DNA of 64,000 bases from Isoetes taiwanensis (Eukaryota > Streptophyta > Lycopodiopsida > Isoetales > Isoetaceae), in assembly GCA_021234155.1 (NCBI GenBank), contig JAJEKV010000065.1, positions 5,288,807-5,352,806 of the forward strand, written 5' to 3'. Positions 13,101 through 24,290 of this stretch are shown here, in pieces. Within the stretch, counting starts at the first letter, position 1, and each line of letters opens with the position of its first letter. Under the pieces are notes generated by a model. The model saw only the letters and a list, made by a program, of their open reading frames with translations. It made no database searches and was not told the origin of the DNA. The position numbers were made by a program, and so were the translations under genes.

Positions 13101-14759
13101 CAATAAGAGTGTCAGCCAAAGCTTCACCGAGAATCAGAGGCATCAATAGCAGAACAAACTAATCCTTTAATCACATCCAGAAGTCCCAACCCATACTTCA
13201 ATCAAAATGAAGCACCTCCAATACAATGAGAAATTAACGGACCACAATCTCGTTCTTGGACCTTGGAGGTTCAACTGCATTCTCCTCATAAGCTGCCATC
13301 TATAAAAATTGACCATCCAAGCCTGCTGGTGTGGCTGTGCAGTTATCTCTTTTGCTTGATGGGTAACCTTTGAAAATGACCAATCATCTTCTTCTGAATC
13401 ATCAGAAAGTTCAGATTCAGAATCATCAGTTTCACTTGATGACTCCACGGAGTCCTCATCTTGAATAATTGGATCATCTTCTAGCAATGCCTCTAAGTTG
13501 TCATCTAAGTCATCCTCTTCATGATTGCTGCTTTCGACTCTTTTAGTCCTATTGTATCTTCTTGTTTCCCCTCCAATGTCGGTGTCGCCATGCTGGCATC
13601 GTAATTAACATCAGGCTCTGCCTCTGAATCATTTATTAGTTCACCATCTTCAACAGGAGATCGAATAGACCCCTTCTGCACACCATCCCCATTTTCTGCA
13701 TTTATGGATTCACTACTTTCATCTAATGCTTCTAGAGGTTCACATTCATGTATGTCACACGGATCTAATTTACATGGTTCATTAACAGCAACATCTGATG
13801 TCTTTATTGCATCTGATGTTGCTTCTTTTGCATTTCCCTATCCACAGGTATGCTTGTAATTTCCATGGCTGCTGGTTCAATTCTTAATAGTGACTCATTA
13901 TTCCCAGGCCTTTCCTCCTCCTTTACCACATTCTTCATCCCATCTGTGCCTTCCCCAAAATTATTCCTCAAATCCTCCTCATCCTGTCTCTCAACAATCC
14001 CATCATCCTCTATTCTTTCGTTATTTCCTGGATGCTCAAAAACGAGAACCCCTGTAGCCTGATCATCCATTTTCAAGCCTCTCATATCTACGTCCACACC
14101 TTTAGCAAACTCGGGTTGCAAGTCATTGGACTGCTGTTGTTGCAATACAACATCACCCCGCTTCAACAAATCGCCCTTAAAATCCACTTTTACGTCAGAA
14201 TCTTGGTCCATATCTTCAGCATCCGTCCCGACTCCAACATCACACCATCCTTAAACTCCTTTTCAGACTCCAATACCACATCTTCCTTAGAATCTTGCCG
14301 CGACATCCGAGCATGAGCATCTTTTCGTTCCCCATTTTTCTAAAAGCATCTGCACTCTCACTCCAATCTCCGAACTTATTTGCACAGGTCTAGATTCATC
14401 ATCCATTTCGGCCGGAGAAAAACCACATGCACTCATTTTTGAACAAAATTTCCAACTAATCTTTCACAAGATGATCCAATCTCAACTGGGCTACTTTTTA
14501 TATCTGCTCGGGCATGATCCAGCTCCTTTTCATCATTCCATTCATCATTTTCTATGGCTAAAAATTCTTTCCAAGCTTCAGCACTTTCCTTACCAGGATC
14601 ATCGCCCCAGAAATCAGCATCTACACAAGACCCAGAAGAAACTGTGGCATAAATGGGAACTATAGAAGCAGCAGCGAGCGCCTCCTGCTCTTGCTCCTCC
14701 CTTTCACGTCCTCTCAAAACAAACCAGGCCATCGTCTTGCGTTTCCCTTCACCCCTCAT
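10125..14759 (-). CDS. NAF1: NAF1-like H/ACA snoRNP assembly factor (multi-exon, frameshifted)
   Basis: NAF1 binds dyskerin in place of GAR1 during assembly of H/ACA snoRNPs in the nucleus. The diagnostic Gar1/Naf1 core lies in exons at 13,018-13,093 (LPLVPKVEVTLDP, then AAGIISS after a frame slip) and 12,632-12,887 (VIVEGAEN, SILWLLEV, APLGFVDEVFGPVKKPFYIV, LYQKGYDASG). The splice sites between them are clear: TCATCG|GTACTG and AATCAG|GTGCTA. Upstream is a long acidic region (ELSDDSEEDD, PPRSKNEI) beginning at the ATG at 14,759. Downstream the charged segment AEYKRMKLSK is followed by a Q/P/M-rich tail ending SAGGTGQWHQ with a stop at 10,125. Frame breaks occur near 14,430, 13,545, 13,050, 12,630 and 12,560. 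Some may be assembly indels, so it may be functional. Exon ends outside the core are uncertain. Confidence 0.8.
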
Positions 14760-14819
14760 TAATTAAAATATAAATAAAATAAAAAGCAATTTCTTTATTG
14801 ATATTTATATTTCTGCCTT

Positions 14820-14870
14820 AAACCCTAGTGCGCCATTCCTCAACCCTAAACTTTTGGGCGTAAACCCTAC
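14820..14870 (-). promoter_or_regulatory. Three telo-box motifs upstream of NAF1
   Basis: AAACCCTA-type motifs occur at 14,820-14,828, 14,842-14,850 and 14,862-14,870, only 60-110 bases upstream of the NAF1 start codon. A TGGGCC 'site II'-type motif is at 15,173-15,178. In plants, telo-boxes and site II motifs are known to co-occur in promoters of ribosomal-protein and ribosome-biogenesis genes, which fits NAF1. No TATA box was assigned. Confidence 0.55.
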
Positions 14871-14872
14871 CA

Positions 14873-16020
14873 CCTGCATGGTCTATAAGCTATTTTTGGA
14901 CGCATCCACATGCATGCGACGGATGGAATGGATCTGTATGTATTCTTGGTTTATTTATACTGAATGTCTTGGGTGAGCGCCTTCTAGCCTTTTTGAGAAG
15001 CAGATTATTTATGCAAGATTCTATTGTAGAAAAAAAATTAATGTAAAATGGAAATTCATCTCAACAAGAACAACCTTGTGACAGAGGAGTTTATCTGCTG
15101 CAATAAGTTAATCATTTGCTAAGAATATTTATCTTAAATCGCATTTAATTAAAAAAGGGTCATATTGGCGTTTGGGCCTCATCGCGGTAAAATGAGACTC
15201 GTATGGAAAGCTTTTTCTAAAGGAGGCACATGTTGAGGAGGGGGCCAAAAGGGCACATGTTGAGGAGAGGAAAGGGGTAGAGAGGGAGAAGAAGGAGGGC
15301 CAGCAGGGGAGGGGGAAGGAAAGGTACATGGAGATGGAAGGGCAAGGAAGGAGGGGGAAGGGGAGGGGAGGGAAGGGACGTGGAGAAGGGAAGGAGGGGA
15401 TGGAATGGCGAAGGGGCATGGGAATATAAATACTAAAAATACTAAAATAATAAAATTAACTAATCTACTTATTTAAAATGTTTTGAATCGTTGGCCTCAC
15501 GCGCTTAGCGCTTTCAGACCATGTAGCGCTTTTCGGCAAATATATCAGAACTTCCAATTTCGGCCACAATTTCCCCCTCCCCCCTTTTTTTGGCGGTGCA
15601 TGCGTTTTTTACCGGGCGTGGCGATGGATGCGTTCTGGGGATGTGGCGGTAGATTAAATACGGCCCATTATGCTCTACGCAATGTTGAAGGTGCATTTGT
15701 TGAAGGTCGCGAAGGCTCTTTGCTAAAAGAGATAAAGCTTGACATTTTGTCGGTTTGATCTGAGGTTTTTCAAATCTAGGGCTTTATATGTTTCTAAGAG
15801 TTTTTCAAAATTTTCTTATCTTCTCATTGAGAGGTTTTTTTCATCAGGTTATTATGGCATCTGCAAAATAGCTCTTTTCAGTATGCTCTGTCCCAGCATT
15901 TTTGTAAGATGTTTAACCCAATGCTTTACTTTAGGTTTAAGATCTAATTCTTTTAGCTATGCAGTTGTTGACTTGCTAAGTTAGCATTTGCTTCCCATAA
16001 TCGAGACTCTTTTTTCAATT
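14873..16020. other. Intergenic, includes a GA-rich tract
   Basis: Upstream region of NAF1. A strongly purine-biased tract (GGGGA/AGG repeats) spans about 15,234-15,420. Open frames at 15,483-15,758 and 15,739-15,984 show no recognisable motif and I do not call them genes. Confidence 0.45.
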
Positions 16021-16463
16021 TAACAATTTGAGCAATTGAAGCAGAAGCTTAATTGGTTTATTTGGCACAGTTCGGAGGCATATAATTAGGTTGGTTCTTA
16101 CTTCAGGTTCTGGTTTCACAAAATACTTGAAGATTACATGATAACCATGTGATCTATTGATCAGAGCCTATGGACAGGGTTTATTATGTGTTTTATGGTG
16201 TCAAGTAAATGCACGTTACTTTTTCTGTTAATGATTCATTTAATCCCATGGTCTTGTTGTCTATAACATATTGTTTTACTTTCAGTCAACAATTGGAGCA
16301 CTTGAAGCAGAGCCTTGGCTGGTCTCTTTGGCACGCTGTTCAGAGACATTTCACATAATCAGATGTGGTTCTTAGCTTTTTAAGTTCCAGTATTGTAGAA
16401 GTAGTTGAAGATTACATTCTAACCATTTGATCTGCTGGTCAGAGCCTATGACAGGGTCTAACA
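16021..16463. repeat. Direct duplication of about 170 bp, spaced 266 bp
   Basis: Segments 16,021-16,183 and 16,287-16,463 are diverged copies. Each opens with a caatt-gagca-ttgaagcag block, continues with tttggcac, ttgaagattacat and ends with cagagcctatg-acagggt. No protein motif is seen. The region could be part of a noncoding transcript or an old transposon. Confidence 0.65.
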
Positions 16464-16803
16464 TTTTATCTGCTACTGGATGGCATGAAAGTGGGCATTT
16501 TTTTTAAACCCGATTTCCACTTCTATGATTTTTCATTTACAACAAAGCATCTAGACAGTCTGGGGAGCTTTTCTATTCGGAGGAGAAAACCAAGTAAATG
16601 TTTATGCCTTCTATTTCACATTATGTTTATACCCTTTATGTCACGCTTACGAATCCTTGAGTTTTTTTGCTGGCATGTCTTATGGTCCATGCATTGTTTT
16701 TTATATGCCGCGTAGAAGTGGCATGTATTGAATAACTCACAGCCCCACATAAGAGTATTATTTCCATGCCATTGATGAAAAGATTGTTTCTTTTTTTAAA
16801 AAA

Positions 16804-16941
16804 AAATCTTTGTGTAGCATATATTGATCATAGTTCTGGAACTAAAGCACAGGTGGGAACATTGAGTCCGTTTATTTTTTAAATCTTTGTGTAGCATATA
16901 TTGATCATAGTTCTGGAACTAAAGCACAAGTGGGAACATTG
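16804..16941. repeat. Tandem duplication, period 77 bp
   Basis: Two nearly identical blocks start at 16,804 and 16,881 (aaatctttgtgtagcat...gtgggaacattga) and differ by very few bases, so the duplication is recent compared with the other repeats nearby. Confidence 0.85.
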
Positions 16942-19680
16942 AACACTGCTTTGAAGCTATCTTTCTCCTTCATTGATTTGGATGCTCTCTAACTATTCCT
17001 TAACTATTTTTATCTAAGTGCTCTTGGTGAAGATGCGGATGCAAGAAGTAATATAGAGTGCATCTGTTGGATGCATGGTTGCAAAGTTTTGTGCTTCACA
17101 AGTTCTTTTTACTACATGAAAAATTAGTTCAAACCTTTGCTTATGTAATATGTTCTGTTAGAGGATAAAATCTAAAGCAAAGATTGGGTGCAATAGGTTT
17201 AAATCTGGTTCACATAACTATTGTTGGAAAGTCAGTAAGTCATTAACAATTTTGTCTTTGAAATTTTAAAAGGGAAGCAGCCATTGCTATGTGTTGAACA
17301 GAAGATCACAAATATGCCTGTATCCGTGTTTTTCTTTGTCAGGCCTTTTGTTTGATTGTGACCATTGGAATTCTTTATACATTGAGAAAAGTAGAATTCG
17401 AACCTGTAAGATGAATGCCTTTTTATGTAATGCAATTAAAGATGCGGATGTTGGCATGTGGACTCTTTTGGCATAGCAAGCTAATCATGCAAACATCTTC
17501 TTTGGTGCAACCTGATGGAATCTAATCATGCAAGCGGTCTTGTTGGTGCATCACAATATCTTTGAATGGACTTTGAAATGAATGTTTTCTGGCAGAATAC
17601 ATCGGAAGAAATCCAATGGTGGAAGCATATTGTTGATTAGGTTAATACAACTATGGAATTTCTGTGATATTCTAGCATGGCAGTAATTTCTACACCTTGG
17701 TTGTAATTCGGGTTGAAATTTTGGGAGCACAAGGATCTATGTGTGAAAAAGCACTTCGAGATCATGTTATGTCAAAGTTTTGCATTGTAGCTAAAAAGCA
17801 GCATATCGTTCAAATTCAAATGCAAACATTGTGTTTTGGTAGCATTTATGCGTTTCAAATTTAGCTCAAAGTAAATTCACCATCTATAGGTTGTTTATGG
17901 GCAAAATTTAATGCTCCAAAATCATAAACATATGTCTAACAAAATATAGAAGCATTTTGTTGGACATCTTCTAATTTTGTACATCATTTCTTTCTTCCCC
18001 TAATTTTCTGCTTAGAAACAAAAATTAATATTTGGTGTTTCTTTTTTGTTCTATTAAGCGGGGTTTCTATTCAAGGCAGGGCTATGAATCATTCAGTTAC
18101 TAAGAATATAATAGAATAGAATAGATTGCTAAGGTATCTGCGTATTGAGATTTGGGTAGAGCGAGGGGAAGAGAACATTTTGAGCTATATTGTAGGTTGT
18201 TTAGAGATTGTATGACAAAGGTATGCACGAGATATCATTTTGTGTTTTTCTTACTGTTTCAATTGAAATTTGGATCTTGAGATGATAGAGGCATTTTTAG
18301 ATGGAGTTACATTTTTAATTCACTTCTATTTTTCCTATGATAAATCTACATATGTTTTTAATTTCTATATGCAAGGTAATAGGTGTATATCTTTGAAAAC
18401 CAGACATCACATCCATATCAGGGTTCAATTATTTTGAAAAAAATAGTTTTTTTTTCATGGGACCCATACAATGGGCTAGTACACATAGCAGGTCTGTAAT
18501 GCAAGTCGTTGATATATTTAACAGCCAATGTTTTAGCTTGCTATCATTGTGACCATGTCCATGAGGCCAGTGCTATATGGATATATCTTGCTATCAATTG
18601 GTATATCTTGACATATGTAGAAATAATTTTGGAGATATGTATTAGAAGTCTATATCTCTAGAAATTAGACATCAAGATTCTTCCATATTGAAGATCTAAA
18701 ATTTAAAATTCAGCTTTATATTGATCAACATTTTGTACATTTGATCTTTTGTTCTATGCTCTGTTATTCTTCAAGGAAAGAGAGATGGTGTAGGTTTTCC
18801 CTCAGTTTATAGGGAAGGGTTTTAGACATTATTTTATTTTTTGGAAATGTTTAAATTTGGTTATTACAAGGGTAATTGATCTGCTGCTCCTATGCCTACC
18901 CTTTATGCCAATGAAGGAAAATTCTCTTCCACATCTTTGCCGATCTGCCCTTGACAAAGGCTTCATGCATGTAAGTTCTACTTCTCCACCACAATGAATT
19001 GAAATTAGATGCATTTTTTCATAATTTGCTCTTTAAATGAATTTGTTTTTGCGAAACATGTAACAATCATAATTATTTGTAATTACAGGGGTATGAAGCT
19101 GGAAACAATATTTGCATATGATATTTCAATAATGAGGTCCAATCTTAAGTTCAAGATTCAATTTCAACAAAATGATAGGACAGATTGGCAATGATAGCAT
19201 CAACTTATTTTCATTGATTTGGTCCCACAACATTTTCTGTGCAGGGCATTAACAGTTCAATCATAATTTTTTCTGATCTTATTAAGACAAGTTTTCGTGT
19301 GAGATACTATTAAGGCAACACACATCACATTTGGTAAAACTTTTATGTACAACAATACCATACACGCCCTCATAACAAGTTATCAATACCAGCATGTGAA
19401 CCGTCCATGCAAAATGTAGGTTGGGAGCAACCAATTTGTCACTAAGTAAAGCGTCTCTGAACTCAACAATGATAGATATATAACAAGGAAAGAGTAAGCA
19501 GAAAAAGATGAGGATACCTGGCACAAGGCCCCGTTTAGTTTGCAAGAGCTCTGCATGTTCTCGAAAATCTAATACACAACCAAACAATCTAATAACATGA
19601 ATAAAAACTTGTTGAGCTCCTAATAAGTGCAAAGCTAAAGAACTGAAAAAACATGCAGCTTCAATTGCTTGTTACATCAC
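16942..19680. other. Noncoding stretch, nothing firm
   Basis: AT-rich sequence with short chance ORFs. The minus-strand frame 19,282-19,632 is open for 116 codons and lies downstream of the interrupted METTL23-like gene. It could contain its 3' part, but I recognise no methyltransferase motif there, so it stays unassigned. Confidence 0.35.
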
Positions 19681-19732
19681 TTGATGTGTTAAAACAAATT
19701 TACATTCTTTGAAGTACTCCCAAGTAAAGTCT

Positions 19733-21334
19733 TGTGACGTTCCAAGTATTTATACGGTATATATATAAATACATTGACACGTCACCCAGTATAGATACGC
19801 CACCATGGGGTATGGTAACCTAGGGGGTTGACCTAAAAGGGATTTAATTAGCTATGTTAATTAAAACATTAAGGATAATAACCTATGATTTAGGAAATTA
19901 ATAATAATTAAGATAATTATGGTTTGGGAAGGCACCACCTGGCCAAACTCGATTGGCCAGCATGGGGATTGCTAATTGGATCCAATAAGGTGGATCACCA
20001 CCCCCTTATCAGCCAGTAACCAACCAGTTGAGCGCCCAAGGAGTAGGCTGGCGCCCCAAATTTTGAGACTTCACCAAATTCACTAAATCACCGCTAGTTG
20101 TTGCTGCCACCCTACTTGCAGCATCATGGAGTCCCCTCTCGATAATGGTTCCAGCCGAAACACGGGTTAGTAGTAGTTTAGCTTGTGTTTTGTAAGATAG
20201 TACTGTAGTACTCTTTGCTGATTGCCTTTGTTGAAATTAACCCTTCTATGGTAAGTAGGATTACAATTTAATTATGAATGGTACTTTGTTAAGGATAATT
20301 GATGTATCTATGAAGCAATTGGGTAACTTCCATTAAACAGGGGTTTAAAGGGGGGTAGAGACCTCTGAGCTCACATATGGTAGTATGCTCCTAGATAGAG
20401 CCCTGTAATATTCCCATTTGATGCGGCATGTGTACAAGAGACCACCAAGATTGCGTGTAGATGCTATGGTGCGGCTTAGCACCGGATAAAGGGACCAGTG
20501 GTGGTGAAGTGGGGTGGGGTCTTACCACGAACATAAAGGCTCGAGACTCCTCTGGTGGGCTAGGGCGATGGCCGAGCCCACGTGGGGGGCGGGTATGGGT
20601 CCCGACACTCCACAGGTGTAGAGGTGTGATCCGGTATGGAGCATCTTGCACTTTGAGTAGAATTAGGGTGAGTAAGTTGGGTGCGGATCGCGGGGGTCGG
20701 TGATGCGCACGTATTCTCTAGCTCACCCATGGAACCCTTTGTGATCACGGAAGGGGCGCTTCACGGCCCGGCCTCATCGGACCCGGGGTGTCATGAACCA
20801 CAGGTAGACTCAAGCGGGTGATACCTTGAGTTTGCGTCTCAGGAAGCCTATAGCGAAGCCATAAGCGTGAATCGACCCATCTGCAAAGTGTGCCTGGGAG
20901 GGGCGGATGGAGTGGACAACCCTAGCCGATGTTCTATGCCCGATAGCGCCATGCCAAGACTTCGGTCGCTGATCTCTTGAGGCTTAGCCGTCGGTCGATC
21001 CTCTCGGGTGGAGCGGGGGGTAGAACCTAAGGTTTGGGGTGTTTTCTTAGTTTTAGATGCATATTCTTTGCGTTGTTATTGGGATGGATCGCCACCCTTC
21101 GTGGTGGTTATTTATATATGATTTATGTTGTGTGCTAACCCTTGTATACATGCTTCCATGACGTAGGAGCCCCCCATGGCGTGGGCGAATGACACCTCCG
21201 TGTCCTTCGAAACATCTCTATTAGATGGATGGCCCGGGACGGAGGGCCCACGCTCATGGCAAGTTGGTTGCCATGGGAGGAAAGAATCCCGTATGTATAC
21301 GGTAGGGGTCGTATATATTCGGGGGGCGTCCGCG
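19733..21334 (+). repeat. 5' LTR of the chromovirus
   Basis: Matches the 3' LTR at 31,196-32,797 over its length. It starts TGTGACGTTCC at 19,733. Its 3' end is blurred (ggcgtccgcg, where the 3' LTR has ggcgtcaca). AT-rich blocks are identical between the LTRs (for example 19,862-20,010 against 31,321-31,469), while GC-rich blocks carry many indels. A TATA-like run (tatatatataaata) lies only about 25 bases into the LTR, so the real promoter position is uncertain. Confidence 0.93.
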
Positions 21335-21335
21335 G

Positions 21336-21347
21336 TGGTATCGAGCC
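21336..21347 (+). other. Primer binding site, initiator-Met tRNA type
   Basis: Directly after the 5' LTR the sequence reads TGGTATCGAGCC. The usual plant site complementary to the tRNA-iMet 3' end is TGGTATCAGAGCC, so this copy lacks one base. This is the expected place and type for a plant Ty3/gypsy element. Confidence 0.8.
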
Positions 21348-22118
21348 GTGATTTCGGTTGCTCAAAATCATAGCGACCAAACACTAACTTCGTTAGTTTG
21401 GTAGTTAGGAGGAGGCTAAGTTAGTGTCTTTGTTAGTCCTCTTTGATGTTTGGTTTTGTGCTAGGTTAAAGTAAAATTGTAGCTTTAAAAAGTTAGAGGC
21501 ATTTGGAGGCCCCATGTTTGGAAAGAGTTATACATTTTTATAGGTAGTTAAATGGAGGAGAAAGTGGTTCCATTGGATCGAGCGTACCCCAAATACCCTA
21601 GGACAGTCGTCGCTGGCGAAGAAATGGCCAAAGGATGGCCCGAAAGTCAACTCGGACGCCGCTTGAATTTTACCGCCTTGCAGTCGAGGTGGGAGAGCCA
21701 AATATCGGTCGGAAGCCTAATGCCGACTACCCGTCATGAATCAGCGGGCCCGAAAAGTCAACTGGAAGCCGCTTGCTTTTCGTCGACCCCGGTCGTGATG
21801 GGGCCGGCGTAGAATGCGGCCGGCGGCAGCCCAGGTATGTTTCGCGTATTTCCGCCGTATAAAAACTTTTTATAGAAAAAAATAAAAAATAAAAAGTTAA
21901 TAACGAAAATTTTAAAATTTCAAAAGTTAACGGGCCGTTATAGTTTTTCATTTCCGCTTTGCCTTGACGCCAGCCCGGCCGGAACCGGCCCGCCATCGCC
22001 GCCATGATTTGACCACGCCCGTGCCCGCCCTTGTGCCTCGCCAACCCTAAGCGCCTTCACTCGTCTTCCTACCCGGCCAAAGCCCTACGCTGCACTTCTA
22101 GACTTTAGTGCCATAGCC

Positions 22119-22651
22119 ATGGCCAATACCAAGAGTGCTCAGGACCCTCTACCCTCACCATGGCCGAGATCTATGCCTTGATGCGTAGGCATATAGTTCT
22201 TGACCGACTTTCATCGACATACTCTTGGGCGAGTTGGTGAGCCGGTTCGAGAACAATGATAGAATCCCATACCCCATCTACCACTTCTCAGGAGCGTTTT
22301 CGATCCGATTGAACTGCGCCCGGCTCCCTTACACCATGGTAGAACAGCGACTTGGTCATGATGTTAAATAAGTTCTATCCTCCCAGAATGTGAAGGTCAC
22401 ACCAGGAGGAGGACATAAATAAGGAGGCCGACCGTATGAGGAACTTGGCCAGGGAGGATGATAAATGGGAGATGGGGCGGGCGATCACGGCTGACTCGAG
22501 GAAGAACACCGGTACCTTGGGGATGGAGTCGTCGTTATTGATGGCCGGGCTATTGAACTTCCCCATACCGGTGGCATGAAGCCTCCCATAGCTTCATGTG
22601 GGGAGCCCCGATTCGATATCGGTCTGGATTACTTAGCGGCGATCAGTTGAC
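22119..22651 (+). pseudogene. First pre-gag ORF, N-terminal part, unrecognised
   Basis: The first good ATG after the leader is at 22,119 (context gccATGGCC). Protein-like segments follow in alternating frames: MAEIYALMRRHIVLDR, then FIDILLGELVSRFENNDRIP, PYPIYHFSGAFSIRL and later MRNLAREDDKWEMGRAIT. Frequent single-base slips prevent one continuous frame. These lead directly into the H3-like frame, so both may belong to one protein of about 400 residues with a C-terminal histone fold. I do not recognise the N-terminal family. Confidence 0.4.
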
Positions 22652-23356
22652 ATGGCCCGGCCCATTGTCGGTATTGTTGAACTTCTTCGCCGTGTAGCGG
22701 TGTATGGTATTATGCTCATGTTGAAGAAGACCTTAGGAGAGCCCGGGAGTTCGGGAAGAAGCGAGGGCGAGGATCGAGAGGAAGCGGGAGAAGGGCTCCC
22801 CGAAACAGCAGGACCCAGCAGGGCGAGGAGCATCGGGAGGTGGGGCCGCCCAATCCAAACAGGCAAGTATGGCGGAAGTAATCGGAGGAAAGCCGTAGCC
22901 GAAAGTCCGCGTCAATACAAGGAAAAAACTAAAAGATCGAGGGCTTTTGGGAAGAAGCGCAGCCCTCTCGGTAGGAGAAAGTGGGTGGATCGTCCCGCCA
23001 TTTGTTGGGGCCAAGGCGTGCACGCATCCGGGGGCCACCTCGAACCTGCTCCCACGAGGAAGCCCCATCGGTACCGGCCAGTCATTGCCGCTTTCTGGGA
23101 GATCCAAGTAAGTTTTGAAGTCGACCCAACCCGTCTGAGCCTCCTTCCAGAGAGGTTGGTCAGGGAGATGCCGCAGGGGAGTTCAAGACCGACCTCGCTT
23201 CCGGACTTTGCCATTTTGGCACTCCAAAAGGCTGCGGAGGCTTATTTAGTGGCACTTTTGGTGGCCGCCAAACCTTTCGCGATCCACGCCAAGAGGGTCA
23301 CTATCATGCCTAAGGATTTGCTTTTCGCCCACAGGATTCGGGGGGAGCATCCTTAG
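22652..23356 (+). CDS. Histone H3-like protein inside the retrotransposon
   Basis: The 234-residue frame ends in a histone H3 fold: KPHRYRP (137-143), an EI pair (150-151), LPERLVRE (165-172; H3 has LPFQRLVRE), FAILALQKAAEAYLV (186-200), AIHAKRVTIMPKD (210-222) and RIRGE (228-232), with the stop two residues later, where H3 normally ends. Two more H3 landmarks sit in neighbouring frames: LKST at 23,115-23,126 and GEFKTDL at 23,176-23,196. Short compensating indels therefore interrupt an otherwise conserved H3. The canonical tail (ARTKQTARKS) is absent; instead residues 70-112 are Lys/Arg-rich. Retention of HAKRVTIMPKD argues for canonical H3 over centromeric CenH3. It lies in sense orientation between primer site and gag. 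It could be a captured host gene with a chromatin-targeting role (inference) or a passenger pseudogene. Confidence 0.85.
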   Translation: MARPIVGIVELLRRVAVYGIMLMLKKTLGEPGSSGRSEGEDREEAGEGLPETAGPSRARSIGRWGRPIQTGKYGGSNRRKAVAESPRQYKEKTKRSRAFGKKRSPLGRRKWVDRPAICWGQGVHASGGHLEPAPTRKPHRYRPVIAAFWEIQVSFEVDPTRLSLLPERLVREMPQGSSRPTSLPDFAILALQKAAEAYLVALLVAAKPFAIHAKRVTIMPKDLLFAHRIRGEHP

Positions 23357-23379
23357 CATATTTTGTTGAATCTCCACAC

Positions 23380-23560
23380 TGTAAATATTTTTTTGGGATG
23401 TAATAAAAACTTTTTGTTTGTATTAAGATTTTTTTTTTTTTTTTTATATTTTGTGTTAAATCTGAAATTAGCGTCGGCATAATAAAAAGGGTTCAAAAGG
23501 ATTTTCAAAGTTCATTTCAATTGTTCTCTCTATTTTTTCTTGCTTCCTCCTCCTTCTAGC
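23380..23560 (+). promoter_or_regulatory. AT-rich spacer after the H3-like ORF
   Basis: Just after the H3-like stop come a possible polyadenylation signal (aataaaa near 23,402), a T18 run (about 23,428-23,446) and a pyrimidine-rich stretch ending ccttctag, then ATGG at 23,564. The arrangement suggests either a 3' end followed by a new promoter or an intron with a 3' splice site at 23,559. The sequence does not decide between them. Confidence 0.35.
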
Positions 23561-23563
23561 ACC

Positions 23564-24290
23564 ATGGCACAGACCTTCTCGCATGGTATCAAGACGGAGA
23601 GCATTGGGATCCGCAAGTGCCATTCGGCCTGTTGCGGCCCTTGCTATGCCAGCGCCTAGACCTCATCACCAATATGCAGCGGCACCCGGATTATGCCGGG
23701 TTCTTAGACTTTTAATGGAGGAGATGCTTCCTTTGTGTGTCCCTCTTGGGGATCCTCCCCAGTTGTATCTCGAGCGGGAGGTAGTCCGGGAGATGTTAGG
23801 GGGCGACACCCATGCGTATGATGTCTTTGAAGGAAGGCTTCGGATGGGGCAAACACCTGCCCGTTATGCGACATCGGGGCGGCAATATCTTGAGGTTGCC
23901 TTAAGCCTAGCCATCCTCATGGACCAATACGTTGAGGATGAAACTTTGCACTGTAGAAAGGCAAACTCCACGAATCTTCGAGGAGGAGATGATGAGCATA
24001 TAGGTATGGGCGACCGCGGTTGGAAAGCGATTAGCGGAGGAGATGCCACCACCACAGGGAACAAAGGCTGCGGCTTGTGGGGCTAGATGCCCTTCGGTTA
24101 TTTATCACCAAGAGGCGGGGAATATCTTCTTTTGGATGATATCATGCGGACTTATCACATGGTGGCGGATTTAAGCTTAGGCGTAAGGACCATGTGCTTT
24201 ACGAGGTTAGCGAAGTATTGCATGGATGATTTCATCGACTTGGCTCCTATTGAGCTTCCCGGAGGTGCGGCGGCTACTCGGTTCCGCTAG
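23564..24290 (+). pseudogene. Second pre-gag ORF, unrecognised
   Basis: Starts at ATGG (23,564) after a splice-acceptor-like pyrimidine tract. The main frame (from 23,583) runs 167 codons with protein-like content, including PPQLYLEREVVREMLGGDT and GRQYLEVALSLAILMDQYVE, and slips to another frame near 24,087 (LGVRTMCFTRLAKYCMDDFI). No domain is recognised. It is in sense with gag-pol and downstream of the H3-like ORF, so it belongs to the same cargo region. Confidence 0.4.

Noticed and set aside
14820-14870. Interstitial telomeric repeat array
   Set aside because: Only three separated AAACCCTA motifs are present, not a tandem array; the promoter telo-box reading fits better.
15483-15984. Plus-strand ORFs as a gene divergent from NAF1
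   Set aside because: No motif, no consistent exon structure; probably chance frames.
22652-23356. Ordinary host histone H3 gene or centromeric CenH3
   Set aside because: It lies inside an intact LTR pair with target duplication, lacks the canonical H3 tail, and keeps the canonical HAKRVTIMPKD segment that CenH3 usually alters.
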